NCBI RefSeq assembly: GCF_031834615.1 | Contig: NZ_CP115543.1 | Span: 2,305,001 to 2,369,000 of the forward strand | Source: Stenotrophomonas aracearum | GTDB lineage: Bacteria > Pseudomonadota > Gammaproteobacteria > Xanthomonadales > Xanthomonadaceae | Direction of reading: 5' to 3' | Length of the DNA: 64,000 nucleotides | Shown: piece after piece, positions 7,745 to 17,435 of the stretch | Layout: the number at the start of each line of letters is the position of its first letter | Numbering within the stretch: the first letter of the stretch is position 1 | Notes under the pieces: generated by a model | What the model was told of the DNA's origin: nothing | Database searches by the model: none | The model's input: only the letters and a program-made list of their open reading frames with translations | Position numbers and translations under genes: made by a program

Positions 7745-10700
7745 GTCGTGTGGTCCTGTTGGAGAACGTCCCAGTGCTGCAGTCGCGCCGACAACCACGG
7801 CGCCAGCTGCGCCACCGCCTCATGCCCGGTGAGTTCGGCATGCAGGAACGGCAGTGGCAGCGCTTCGACGCGGGCGGCATGGGCCTGCCACAGTGCGGAC
7901 TGCAGGTGCGGTCGCTGCACATGGTCGTTGCCGGCGCGCACGTGCACCAGGGTGCCGTTGTAATGGCGGTGGTGATGCTCGCGGATCAGGCGATTGGTGC
8001 CGGTCACCGCGCGCACCACGCCGTCGAGCACCGGTTCGGGCAGGTTGCCCAAGGCACTGTCGCCCTGGCGCAGGAAGGCGACGATGCGTTCGCGGCTGTC
8101 CAGCCCGGGGTGCTGCTCCGGGTCGTGCCCGGCAATCGCCAACAGGGCACGCAACGCGGCCACCGCATCCGGTTCGGGCTCGGCCCGCCAGCACTCGCTG
8201 GGATACGCGTCCAGCAGCACCAGCGCACCGACCTCGCGACCGTGCGCCTGCAGGTGCACGGCGATGGCCTGGGCGATGATGCCCCCGACCGACCATCCGA
8301 GCAGGTGCACCGGGCCCTGCGGATGCAGCGCGATAATTCGCGACGCGTAGTCGGCAGCCAGCGCTTCAATGCTGTCCGGCAGGGGCGCGGTGGCATCGAT
8401 CGCGGGCGACTGCAGCCCGTGCACGTCGCGCCCGGGACTCAGCGCCCGCGCCAGCGTGCGGTAGTTCCACGCAATGCCACCGGCGGGATGGATCACGAAC
8501 AAGGGCGCCCTGCCCGGCTCACCGCGTGCCAGCACCAGCGTCGGTCCCAGCGCATGGTCGGTGTCCTGCGCGGCCGCGTCCAGGCGCGCGGCCAGTCCGG
8601 CCACCGTCGGTGCGGCGAAGATCGCGCCCAACCCGGGATCGCGCTGCCACTGCTGCTGGATCGCCAGCAACAGGTGCACCGCGCTCAGCGAATCGCCGCC
8701 AAGTGCGAAGAAATCGGCATCGGCCGGCACCGGCGCAGGCAGTCCCAGCGCCTGCTGGAACAGTGCGGCGAGCACGTGTTCGGTGGGCGACCCGGCGGCG
8801 CGTCCGCCGCCCTCGGCCGCCTCCGGCAACGGCAAGGCGCTTCGGTCCAGCTTGCCGTTCGAGGTCACCGGCCACGCAGGAATGCGCATGATCGCCGAAG
8901 GCAGCATGTAATCCGGCAGCTGCGCGCGCACTGCAGCCTGCACCACGGCGGCATCCACGTCATCGCCGGACACGTACGCAAGCAGTCGTGCCGGCATGCC
9001 GTCCGGCGCATGCAGCAGCACTTCGGCGCGCGCCACGCCCCGTGCGCTGCGCAGGGCCGCTTCGATCTCGCCCAGTTCAATGCGCAGTCCGCGCAGCTTG
9101 ACCTGGTGGTCGCCGCGCCCCAGGTACTCCAGCGCGCCATCCTCGCGCCAGCGCGCACGATCGCCACTGCGGTACAGGCGCTGTCCGGGCAGGTGCGGGT
9201 TGGCCAGGAAGCGTTCGGTGGTCAGGTCATCGCGGCCGAGGTACCCCCGTGCCAGCTGCACCCCGCCCAGGTACAGGTCACCCACCACGCCGGCCGGCAG
9301 CGGCCGCAGCCGCGCGTCCAGCACGTACAACTGGGTGTTCCAGACCGGGTAGCCGATCGGCACCGGGTCGGAGCGGTCCTCGCGGGTGGCCGGCCAGAAA
9401 CTCACGTCCACGGCGGCCTCGGTGGGCCCGTACAGGTTGTGCAGCCGTGCATCGACGCGGGCGTGGAAACGATCGCGCAGTCCGGCGTCCAGTGCTTCGC
9501 CGCTGGTGAATACCTGCTGCAACGGCAGCGCATCCAGGTCGGGCACGGCCAGCCATGCGTCCAGCATCGACGGCACGAAATGCAGGATCGAAATGCGTTC
9601 GTCGCGGATCAGCCGGGTCAGCGCCTGCGGGTCGCGATGCATCCCCGGCGGCGCGATCACCAGCGTGGCCCCGCTGATCAACGGCAGGAAGAATTCCCAG
9701 ACCGACACATCGAAGGTGGCCGGGGTCTTCTGCAGCACGCGCGCCTGCGCATCCACCGCGTAATGGCACCGCATCCATTCCAGCCGGTTGACGATCGCCC
9801 GATGCTCGACCAGCACCCCCTTGGGCTCGCCGGTGGACCCGGAGGTGTAGATCACGTAGGCGGCATCGTCGGGCTGGACCGTATCGGGTAGCGCAGCCTC
9901 GCTGTCGGTGTGCCACTGCCCCGGCGTCAGCAGGCGGCAGCCCTCGAAGCGCGCGGCATCGCCGGGTTCGACCAGCACGCACCGCGGCGCTGCCGAGTCC
10001 AGGATCCGACGCAGGCGCGCGTCGGGGTGGTCCAGGTCCACCGGCAGGTACGCGCCCCCTGCGCGCAGCACCGCCACCAGCGCGACCAGCAGCGACAGCG
10101 AGCGCGGCAGCGCCACCACCACGCGCGACTCGCGGCCTACGCCGAGCGCCTGCAGCTGCAATGCCAGGGCACGGCTGCGCCGCTCCAGTTCCGCGTAGCT
10201 GAGCGACTCGCCTTCGAACACCAGTGCCGTGGCGTCCGGCGTAGCCGTCATCCGCGCCATCAACAGCGCCACCAGCGAGACGTCCGGCACTGCGCGCCCG
10301 GTGGCGTTGGCCTCCTGCACCCAGCGGCGCTCCTCCGCAGGCGTGCACAGCGCGACCTCGCCCAGCGTTCCCCCACGCGCCTGTACCTCCAGCGCGGCCG
10401 ACACGAAATGCAGCAGGCGCTCGGCATGCTTCGGCAGTGCCGCCGCCGCGTGCCGCGCCGGGTTGGCCTCGATCTCCAGCACCAGCGCGCTGACCGCATC
10501 GCCGCGGAAGCCGAGGTTGATGTCGTCCACCGGCCCGGTGCACAGCACCTCCAGCTGCGCCGTGACCCCCTGCCACGGCAGCGGCCGGTAGAACGGCTGC
10601 ACATTGACCAGCGGCCCATGCAGCCGGTGCTGCAAGCCGACCCAGCCCAGGTCGCGGCGCAGCTGCTCGCCGCGATAACGCCCGTGCCGACGTCCCCGCA

Positions 10701-11694
10701 CCAGCAAGCGCGCAGTGTCGCGCACGCTGGCGTCGATCCGGTCGTCGTCGCGTGCCCCGACCCGCAGCGGCAGCACGTTCATCACCATCGCTGGCACCCG
10801 CGCCGACGCACTGCCCAGCCGGCCCATGAACGGCACCCCCACCATCACTTCCTCGGCCGCGCTGTACCGCCGGCAGTACTCCGCGGTCAGCGTGGTGAGC
10901 AGGTCCGGCCACGGCTGGCCGATCGCCAGCGCTGCGCTGAGCAGCCGTTCGCGCAGCGCGGCGTCCATCGGCCGGGTGAAGCGGTGCGCGTCGGCTGCTG
11001 CGGCCGCCGTGCCGCCGCCCAGCCCTTCGGCCGGCGTCGTACCCTGCAGGTAGGCGTGCCAGTGCGCGGCATCGCGCGTGCGCCGGTCGTCGGCCTGGTA
11101 CTGCGCGTCTTCGTCCAGGACCGGCCGCAGCGGCTGCAGCGGTTCAGTGTCGCCGCCGTTGTACAGCGCGCAGACCCGTGCACTGAACAACGCCATGCCG
11201 TAACCGTCCGTCGCCAGGTGGTGCACCCGCACGTACCAGGCCACGCGCTGCGGCCCCACTACGTACAGCCGTTGCCGGGCCAGCCGGTCACGCGCGGGAT
11301 CGACCGGTCGCAGGCGCTCGGCCTGCATCGCATCGCGCACCGCCTGCTCCGGATCCGCTGCCGTGGACACGTCCACCACCTGCAACAGCGGCACGTGTGC
11401 GGGATCCAGCCATTGCCACGGCACGCCTTCCGCGTCGGCGGCCATGCGCAGCCGCAGCGCTTCCGCCTCTGCCGCCGCCGTGTCCGCCGCCGCCGTGAAG
11501 CGGGCCAGGTCCAGCCCACCGTCGAACCAGATCGCGTGCGCAGTATTGAACGCTGCAGCTCCGGCCCCGTAGCGCCGGGTGCTGCCCGGCGGCTCTTCCA
11601 GCACGCGCTGCGCGAACCACAACCCGCGCTGCGCCTCGCTCAACGGCCAGCACAGGGCGTCCGCTGGAATCCCGCTGGCCGCGCCCCCGCTCAT
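7741..11694 (-). CDS. entF: Enterobactin-type NRPS (condensation-adenylation-carrier-thioesterase)
   Basis: A 1317-residue single-module synthetase. The condensation domain has HHxxxDG at residues 158-164. The adenylation domain contains YTSGSTGEPKG from residue 616, NLYGPTEAAVDVSFW, and YRSGDRARW with NGKLDRSALP at its end. The pocket residues visible (D and W in FDVSVWEF, H in ILHFVPSM, F/S in VFTSGEAL, VD in AAVDVS) fit the L-serine code of EntF. A carrier domain has GGDSLSA with Ser1002 for phosphopantetheine. A thioesterase has GWSVGG with Ser1135. It joins dihydroxybenzoate to serine and cyclises or releases the product. Start at ATG 11694 overlaps the carrier-protein stop. Confidence 0.95.
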   Translation of the reverse strand: MSGGAASGIPADALCWPLSEAQRGLWFAQRVLEEPPGSTRRYGAGAAAFNTAHAIWFDGGLDLARFTAAADTAAAEAEALRLRMAADAEGVPWQWLDPAHVPLLQVVDVSTAADPEQAVRDAMQAERLRPVDPARDRLARQRLYVVGPQRVAWYVRVHHLATDGYGMALFSARVCALYNGGDTEPLQPLRPVLDEDAQYQADDRRTRDAAHWHAYLQGTTPAEGLGGGTAAAAADAHRFTRPMDAALRERLLSAALAIGQPWPDLLTTLTAEYCRRYSAAEEVMVGVPFMGRLGSASARVPAMVMNVLPLRVGARDDDRIDASVRDTARLLVRGRRHGRYRGEQLRRDLGWVGLQHRLHGPLVNVQPFYRPLPWQGVTAQLEVLCTGPVDDINLGFRGDAVSALVLEIEANPARHAAAALPKHAERLLHFVSAALEVQARGGTLGEVALCTPAEERRWVQEANATGRAVPDVSLVALLMARMTATPDATALVFEGESLSYAELERRSRALALQLQALGVGRESRVVVALPRSLSLLVALVAVLRAGGAYLPVDLDHPDARLRRILDSAAPRCVLVEPGDAARFEGCRLLTPGQWHTDSEAALPDTVQPDDAAYVIYTSGSTGEPKGVLVEHRAIVNRLEWMRCHYAVDAQARVLQKTPATFDVSVWEFFLPLISGATLVIAPPGMHRDPQALTRLIRDERISILHFVPSMLDAWLAVPDLDALPLQQVFTSGEALDAGLRDRFHARVDARLHNLYGPTEAAVDVSFWPATREDRSDPVPIGYPVWNTQLYVLDARLRPLPAGVVGDLYLGGVQLARGYLGRDDLTTERFLANPHLPGQRLYRSGDRARWREDGALEYLGRGDHQVKLRGLRIELGEIEAALRSARGVARAEVLLHAPDGMPARLLAYVSGDDVDAAVVQAAVRAQLPDYMLPSAIMRIPAWPVTSNGKLDRSALPLPEAAEGGGRAAGSPTEHVLAALFQQALGLPAPVPADADFFALGGDSLSAVHLLLAIQQQWQRDPGLGAIFAAPTVAGLAARLDAAAQDTDHALGPTLVLARGEPGRAPLFVIHPAGGIAWNYRTLARALSPGRDVHGLQSPAIDATAPLPDSIEALAADYASRIIALHPQGPVHLLGWSVGGIIAQAIAVHLQAHGREVGALVLLDAYPSECWRAEPEPDAVAALRALLAIAGHDPEQHPGLDSRERIVAFLRQGDSALGNLPEPVLDGVVRAVTGTNRLIREHHHRHYNGTLVHVRAGNDHVQRPHLQSALWQAHAARVEALPLPFLHAELTGHEAVAQLAPWLSARLQHWDVLQQDHTT

Positions 11695-11960
11695 GCGTCG
11701 ACGCGGGCCCGCGCCTGCAACTTCTGCACCACCTGCCACCAGCCGGCCAGTGTGGTGTGCTCGGCCAGATGGCCGAATTCCAGCGCAATGCCGGTATTGC
11801 CCCAGGCCAGCACCAGCCCGAGCACGCGCATCGAATCCAACCCCAGGTCCATCAGGTGGTCGTCGTCGCCCACCGCTTCGGGCGGCTCGCCCAGCAGGTC
11901 GGCGACATCGGCGCGCATGCGCTCCAGGGTGAGCGGCGCTGGGGCCAGGGAATCGGTCAT
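11691..11960 (-). CDS. entB': Stand-alone aryl carrier protein (C-terminal domain of EntB)
   Basis: An 89-residue carrier protein with DLGLDSMRVLGLVLAW; Ser43 is the expected 4'-phosphopantetheine site. It corresponds to the C-terminal aryl carrier domain of E. coli EntB, here a separate gene. It holds the dihydroxybenzoyl group activated by EntE and delivers it to the EntF condensation domain. Its start and stop both overlap neighbours by 4 bases, so translation is coupled on both sides. No phosphopantetheinyl transferase (EntD type) is in the window, so the modifying enzyme must lie elsewhere. Confidence 0.92.
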   Translation of the reverse strand: MTDSLAPAPLTLERMRADVADLLGEPPEAVGDDDHLMDLGLDSMRVLGLVLAWGNTGIALEFGHLAEHTTLAGWWQVVQKLQARARVDA

Positions 11961-12591
11961 GCGAGCGTCTTCAGCAGTTGGTCGGTGGTCATCGGTACGC
12001 CGCAGGTGCGCGCGATCCAGCGCAGCGCCTGATCGTGGTCCTCGCGCGAGAAGTCGGCCACCGCGTCTGCGGCGATGAAGGCTTCGATGTCGCGCTGGAA
12101 CGCCTCCGCCACGGTGGCGGTGCAGCCGATATGCGCGTACACGCCGGTAACCAGCAGCTGGTCGCGGCCGCGCACGCGCATCAGGGTTTCAAGGTTGCTG
12201 CGCTGGAACGCGCTGTAACGGTGCTTGACCAGCACATGGTCGCCGTCCGTTGGCGCCAGCGCGTCGATGATGGCTTCATGCTCGGCGGTGGCGTGCATCC
12301 CCGGGCCCCACAGGTCGGCCTGCAGCCCGCGGTCGCGGCGGTCCTGGTGGCCGCGCTGCGCGGTGTAGAACACCGGAATCCCGCGTGCACGGCAGTGCGC
12401 GATCAACCGCGCGATGTTGGCCACCGCCGGCGACAGCGGCGCGCTGTCGGCACCGAAGGGCGCCAGGAAATAGCGCTGCATGTCGTGCACCAGCAGCGCC
12501 AGGCGCGCCGTCTCCGGCCGCCATGGCCCACGCGGCGGCGGCAGCTCGGCGGCGGTGGGCAAGGCGTAATCGGTAATGCGGGGCAACGCCA

Positions 12592-12592
<1 letters not shown>
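11957..12592 (-). CDS. entB: Isochorismatase (N-terminal domain of EntB as separate protein)
   Basis: A 211-residue isochorismatase. It starts MALPRITDYALPTAAELP like the N-terminus of EntB and carries LALLVHDMQRYFLAPF (catalytic Asp), DHVLVKHRYSAFQRSNL (catalytic Lys) and LVTGVYAHIGCTATVAEAF, where Gly occupies the position held by Cys in related hydrolases, as in EntB. It hydrolyses isochorismate to 2,3-dihydro-2,3-dihydroxybenzoate and pyruvate. E. coli EntB is about 285 residues and fuses this to the carrier domain; here the protein stops before that domain. Its ATG shares one base with the entE stop (TGATG). Confidence 0.93.
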
Positions 12593-14243
<1,651 letters not shown>

Positions 14244-14244
<1 letters not shown>

Positions 14245-15434
14245 CAGCAACTCCAGGAATCAGTCGACAAGGCACCGTCCGCGCCCAGCGCGGCCAGCAG
14301 CGCCCCGAATTTCGTCGCGGTCTCGGCCACTTCCGCTGCCGGTTCGGAACCGGCCACGATGCCGGCACCGGCGTGGATGCACGCCTGCGTGCCCTGCACG
14401 CGCGCGCAGCGGATCGCCACGTACCAGTCGCCATCGCCGTTGGCATCGATCCAGCCAACCGCACCGGCGTAAAACCCGCGCGGCACCGGCTCCAGTTCGT
14501 GGATGGCGTCGCGCGCCAGGGTCGGCGGCGTGCCACATACCGCCGGGGTGGGATGCAGCGCGGCCAACAGCGTGGCGACCGAGGTTGTCGGATCGCGCAG
14601 CGTCGCTTCGATGCGCGTGCCCAGGTGCCACAGCGTGGTGGTGGCATGCAGGGTGGGCTGCGGCGCCGCATCGATCGCGTCGCAATACGGCCGCAGTGCC
14701 TCCACGATGGCCTCGACGACGTAGCGGTGCTCATCGTGGTCCTTGGCCGACGCCAGCAGCTCACGCGCGGCCCGGGCGTCTTGTTCCGGGTCGGCATGGC
14801 GTGCCGCCGAACCGGCCAGCGGATGCGAGAGCACCTGGCGGCCACGGCGCGACACCAGCCGTTCCGGGCTGGCCCCCACCAGCCACGCCGGGGGCTGGTG
14901 GGCGGCGACCGGCAGCGGTGCCAGGTAGGTCACCGCGTCCGGGTCGCGGCCGAGCCGCGCGACCAGCGCGTGCGGATCGATGGGGGTGTGCGACTGCACG
15001 CGCAGCGTGCGTGCCAACACCACTTTCTGCAGCGGTGCGCCTGGCTGGCGCAGCCGGGACACTGCCGTCGCCACGCTCGCGGCGTACTGCGCGGCAGCGG
15101 GTTCGGCATGGATCTCGCCACGAAAGCGCGGCGACACGGACGCGGGCTCACGGCTGCCCTGCCCCAGCGACTGCGGCTGGAACAGCGCGTCGGGCGCCTG
15201 CGGATCGAAGGGCACCAGCCCGACCAGCAGCGCCGGACCGCGTTGCCGGGCTGCGAAGAACGCGCGCACGCGCGCCTCCAGCGTTCCGGTACCGCCAGAG
15301 GCAAGCGTTTCGAGGCAGCCGCGCGCTTCGAGCGTGCGCCCGGCCACGCGCAGCTGGAAGCGCGTCGCCGTGTCGACCGCCACGTCTTCAGCGGTGCCAT
15401 CGACGGTGTCGCATGTGCGCACGGCATCGTTCAT
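14244..15434 (-). CDS. entC: Isochorismate synthase
   Basis: A 396-residue chorismate-utilising enzyme. Motifs include [101 protein letters not shown] and [11 protein letters not shown], the conserved C-terminal block of isochorismate and salicylate synthases. It converts chorismate to isochorismate, the committed step of catecholate synthesis. Conserved entC-entE-entB-entF-entA order favours EntC over a salicylate synthase. The reading frame extends far upstream, but ATG at 15434 overlaps the MFS stop as ATGA and was taken as start. Confidence 0.93.
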
Positions 15435-16627
15435 CGCGCGCACCTGCCGTGCAGCATCGCCGCGAGCGCCAGCGCAGACAGCACCGCGCCGACCAGCAGG
15501 TACGGCACGCTGGGCGCAATGCGGTACAGCAGCGTGCCGACCATCGGGCCGATCACCATGCCCAGCCCCTGCACGCCCGCCACCGCGCCGGCGGCGGCGC
15601 CCTGCTCGTGCGCCTCCACCGAATCGGCGGCCAGCGCCTGGAACGAGGGAAACACAAAGCCCATACCGAACGCCGCGACCGCATAGGTCGCCAGCAGCTG
15701 CCAGGGCAGCGTGACCAGCGCCACCGAATCGAATCCCAGCGCCGCGATCAGCGCCCCCAGCGCGATCCAGTGACGGGGTGGCATGCGCTTGAAGGTCATC
15801 ACCAGCATCTGCGCCAGGATCAGGCCGACACCCACCGCCGTCAGCGCCAGCCCGGCCATGCGCGCACCGGCCGCGGGGGCCAGCTGCAGGCGGTCGATGG
15901 CAAAGAAGCCGACCGTGACCTGCGCGATGGTCACCGAAATCATCGCGGCAAACACGGCCATCATCGGCAGGCGCAGGCGTGGATCGAACCGGCCCAGCGG
16001 CGCCTGCGGCCCCTTGCCCGCTGCTGCAGCCGGAGCCGCCTTCGGTAGGCGCCATGCAATCACCAGCAGCGCCAGCACCGGCAGCAATGCGGCCACGTAC
16101 AACGTCAGCGCGAGATTGTGGAAGGCGACCCAACCGGCCGCTGCGGGCCCGATCACCATGCCCAGCGCATTCGCGCTGCCGAGCTTGGCCATCGCACCGG
16201 CGCGTTGGCCCGGCGCGGCTTCATCGGCCACCAGCGCGGCGGCGGTCGGCGGAACGGCCGCATAGAACAAGCCGACCAGCGCACGCGTACCCACCAGTAC
16301 CAGTACCGACACCCACACCGCCGGCGCCGAGCGCAACGCGGTGTCAACGAACACGGCCATCAGCACATAGATCACCGCATACGCGGCGAGCGCGGTCAGC
16401 AATACGCGGCGGCGTCCGATCCGGTCGCTCAGTGCGCCCCAGCGGCGTGCGGAGAGCATCCACAGCACGCCAGCCGCCGTCACCGACAACCCGGCATGCC
16501 ACTCCGAGAGTCCCAACAGGCGGACCACCGGGCCGATCACGGCCACGAACGCCATCATCGCCATGGTCCCGACCCAGGCCGCGAAGACCAGGGCCGGTAG
16601 GCTGGAAACGACAGGGGTTGAACGCAT
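15431..16627 (-). CDS. MFS transporter, probable siderophore exporter
   Basis: A 398-residue membrane protein with about 12 hydrophobic segments. It has the MFS loop RRWGALSDRIGRRRVLL, then GTRALVGLFYAAVPPTAAALVADEA and SFQALAADSVEAHEQGAAAGAVAGVQGLGM typical of drug:H+ antiporters of the 12-helix group. It is the first gene of the siderophore operon and overlaps entC by 4 bases, so export of the finished catecholate is the likely role (functionally like EntS, though that protein belongs to another MFS group). ATG at 16627 is chosen because the preceding residues encoded upstream are polar and atypical. A Fur-like site lies about 100 bp upstream. Confidence 0.85.
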   Translation of the reverse strand: MRSTPVVSSLPALVFAAWVGTMAMMAFVAVIGPVVRLLGLSEWHAGLSVTAAGVLWMLSARRWGALSDRIGRRRVLLTALAAYAVIYVLMAVFVDTALRSAPAVWVSVLVLVGTRALVGLFYAAVPPTAAALVADEAAPGQRAGAMAKLGSANALGMVIGPAAAGWVAFHNLALTLYVAALLPVLALLVIAWRLPKAAPAAAAGKGPQAPLGRFDPRLRLPMMAVFAAMISVTIAQVTVGFFAIDRLQLAPAAGARMAGLALTAVGVGLILAQMLVMTFKRMPPRHWIALGALIAALGFDSVALVTLPWQLLATYAVAAFGMGFVFPSFQALAADSVEAHEQGAAAGAVAGVQGLGMVIGPMVGTLLYRIAPSVPYLLVGAVLSALALAAMLHGRCAR

Positions 16628-16717
16628 GCACCACCAGAAGCAGACAGGAATGGACACGCACCGCGCAGGGCGGGCGTTCGATTGAGTCGGCTTCGTCGGT
16701 GCGGGCACCGGCGTGGC

Positions 16718-16746
16718 TATCAACGTAAATGATAACAGCTCGCATT
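16718..16746 (-). promoter_or_regulatory. Fur-like operator/promoter of the siderophore operon
   Basis: An AT-rich segment with TATCA (16718-16722) and TGATA (16730-16734) as inverted half-sites, plus AATGATAAC followed by GCATTT, partly matching the Fur consensus of GATAAT-type hexamers (my manual fit is about 11 of 19). It lies roughly 90-120 bp before the leftward MFS-ent operon. Iron repression of catecholate operons by Fur is established for relatives; binding here is inferred. Confidence 0.45.
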
Positions 16747-16821
16747 TGGATTGTGGCGATCAATCACCCCCGGTTTGCACCCGGCTGTCTAAGCTGCAGA
16801 CAGTTCCACTGGATGTGCCCC

Positions 16822-17268
16822 ATGGCATCACCTCCCCTGCCCGCGCTGCTGGACGACGCACAGGGCATCGCACTGCAGGTCATCAGCCTGGCCGGCGAGC
16901 TGTGGAGCGGTGACGTGCGCGAAGTGAGCGTGCCGGGCAGCACTGGACGCTTCGGGGTGATGGCGCAGCATGCCCCGCTGCTGGGCACGCTGCGCGAAGG
17001 CATGGTGTCGGTGTACCCGCTGAAGGCGGAGCCGCCGCTGCACGTGTACGTCTCCGGCGGCTACGTGGAAGTGCAGCCCGGCCGGGTGATCGTGATGGCC
17101 GACCTCGCGCTGCGCAGCGACGACATCGACCAGGCCCGCGCCCGCGTCGCGCAGGAGGCCGCACGCTCGCCGATGGCGCAGGCGTTCACCGACGAAGACT
17201 ACGTGCGGCTGCATGCCGAACTGATGCACCAGCGCGCCCTGCAGCTGCGCGGATTGCCCTGGAAGTAG
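16822..17268 (+). CDS. Stand-alone F1 ATP synthase epsilon-subunit homologue
   Basis: A 148-residue protein whose N-terminal domain (LQVISLAGELWSGDVREVSVPGSTGRFGVMAQHAPLLGTLREG) has the beta-sandwich signature of the F1 epsilon subunit. VYVSGGYVEVQPGRVIVMADLALRSDDID and a helical C-terminus follow, as in AtpC. No other ATP synthase gene is near, so this is a solitary paralogue rather than the operon copy. There is no clear Shine-Dalgarno; ATG at 16822 is the first methionine giving a normal epsilon N-terminus, and 16813 is the alternative. It is divergent from the siderophore operon and may share its control region. The role is unknown. Confidence 0.75.
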   Translation: MASPPLPALLDDAQGIALQVISLAGELWSGDVREVSVPGSTGRFGVMAQHAPLLGTLREGMVSVYPLKAEPPLHVYVSGGYVEVQPGRVIVMADLALRSDDIDQARARVAQEAARSPMAQAFTDEDYVRLHAELMHQRALQLRGLPWK

Positions 17269-17310
17269 CCGCCGGAACTGCGGCAATCGGTCATCTCTGT
17301 CCGCTCGTCA

Positions 17311-17326
17311 ACACTACATATGATGT
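17311..17326 (+). promoter_or_regulatory. NrdR box 1
   Basis: ACACTACATATGATGT matches the NrdR box consensus acaCwAtATaTwGtgt at 13 of 16 positions by eye. Its centre is 32 bp from the centre of the second box, the three-helical-turn spacing typical of paired NrdR sites. NrdR represses ribonucleotide reductase operons. Confidence 0.7.
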
Positions 17327-17342
17327 TGACGATGAGACAGAC

Positions 17343-17358
17343 CCACACTATGTTGTGT
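17343..17358 (+). promoter_or_regulatory. NrdR box 2
   Basis: CACACTATGTTGTGTT contains ACACTAT and a TGTGT half on the other side, a weaker NrdR-type palindrome. It lies 78 bp before the nrdA start. The pairing with box 1 at 32 bp centre to centre is the main support. Confidence 0.6.
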
Positions 17359-17435
17359 TCATCGGCTCCCCGCTTCCGCCAGGCCCGGTTTCTGTCTCAC
17401 GACACTCCGAACGGCACAGGGAAGAAGGATTGACG

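Noticed and set aside
7711..12078. Two long plus-strand frames opposite entF and its neighbours
   Set aside because: Arg/Gln/His-rich low-quality translations; the minus strand carries the complete siderophore synthetase.
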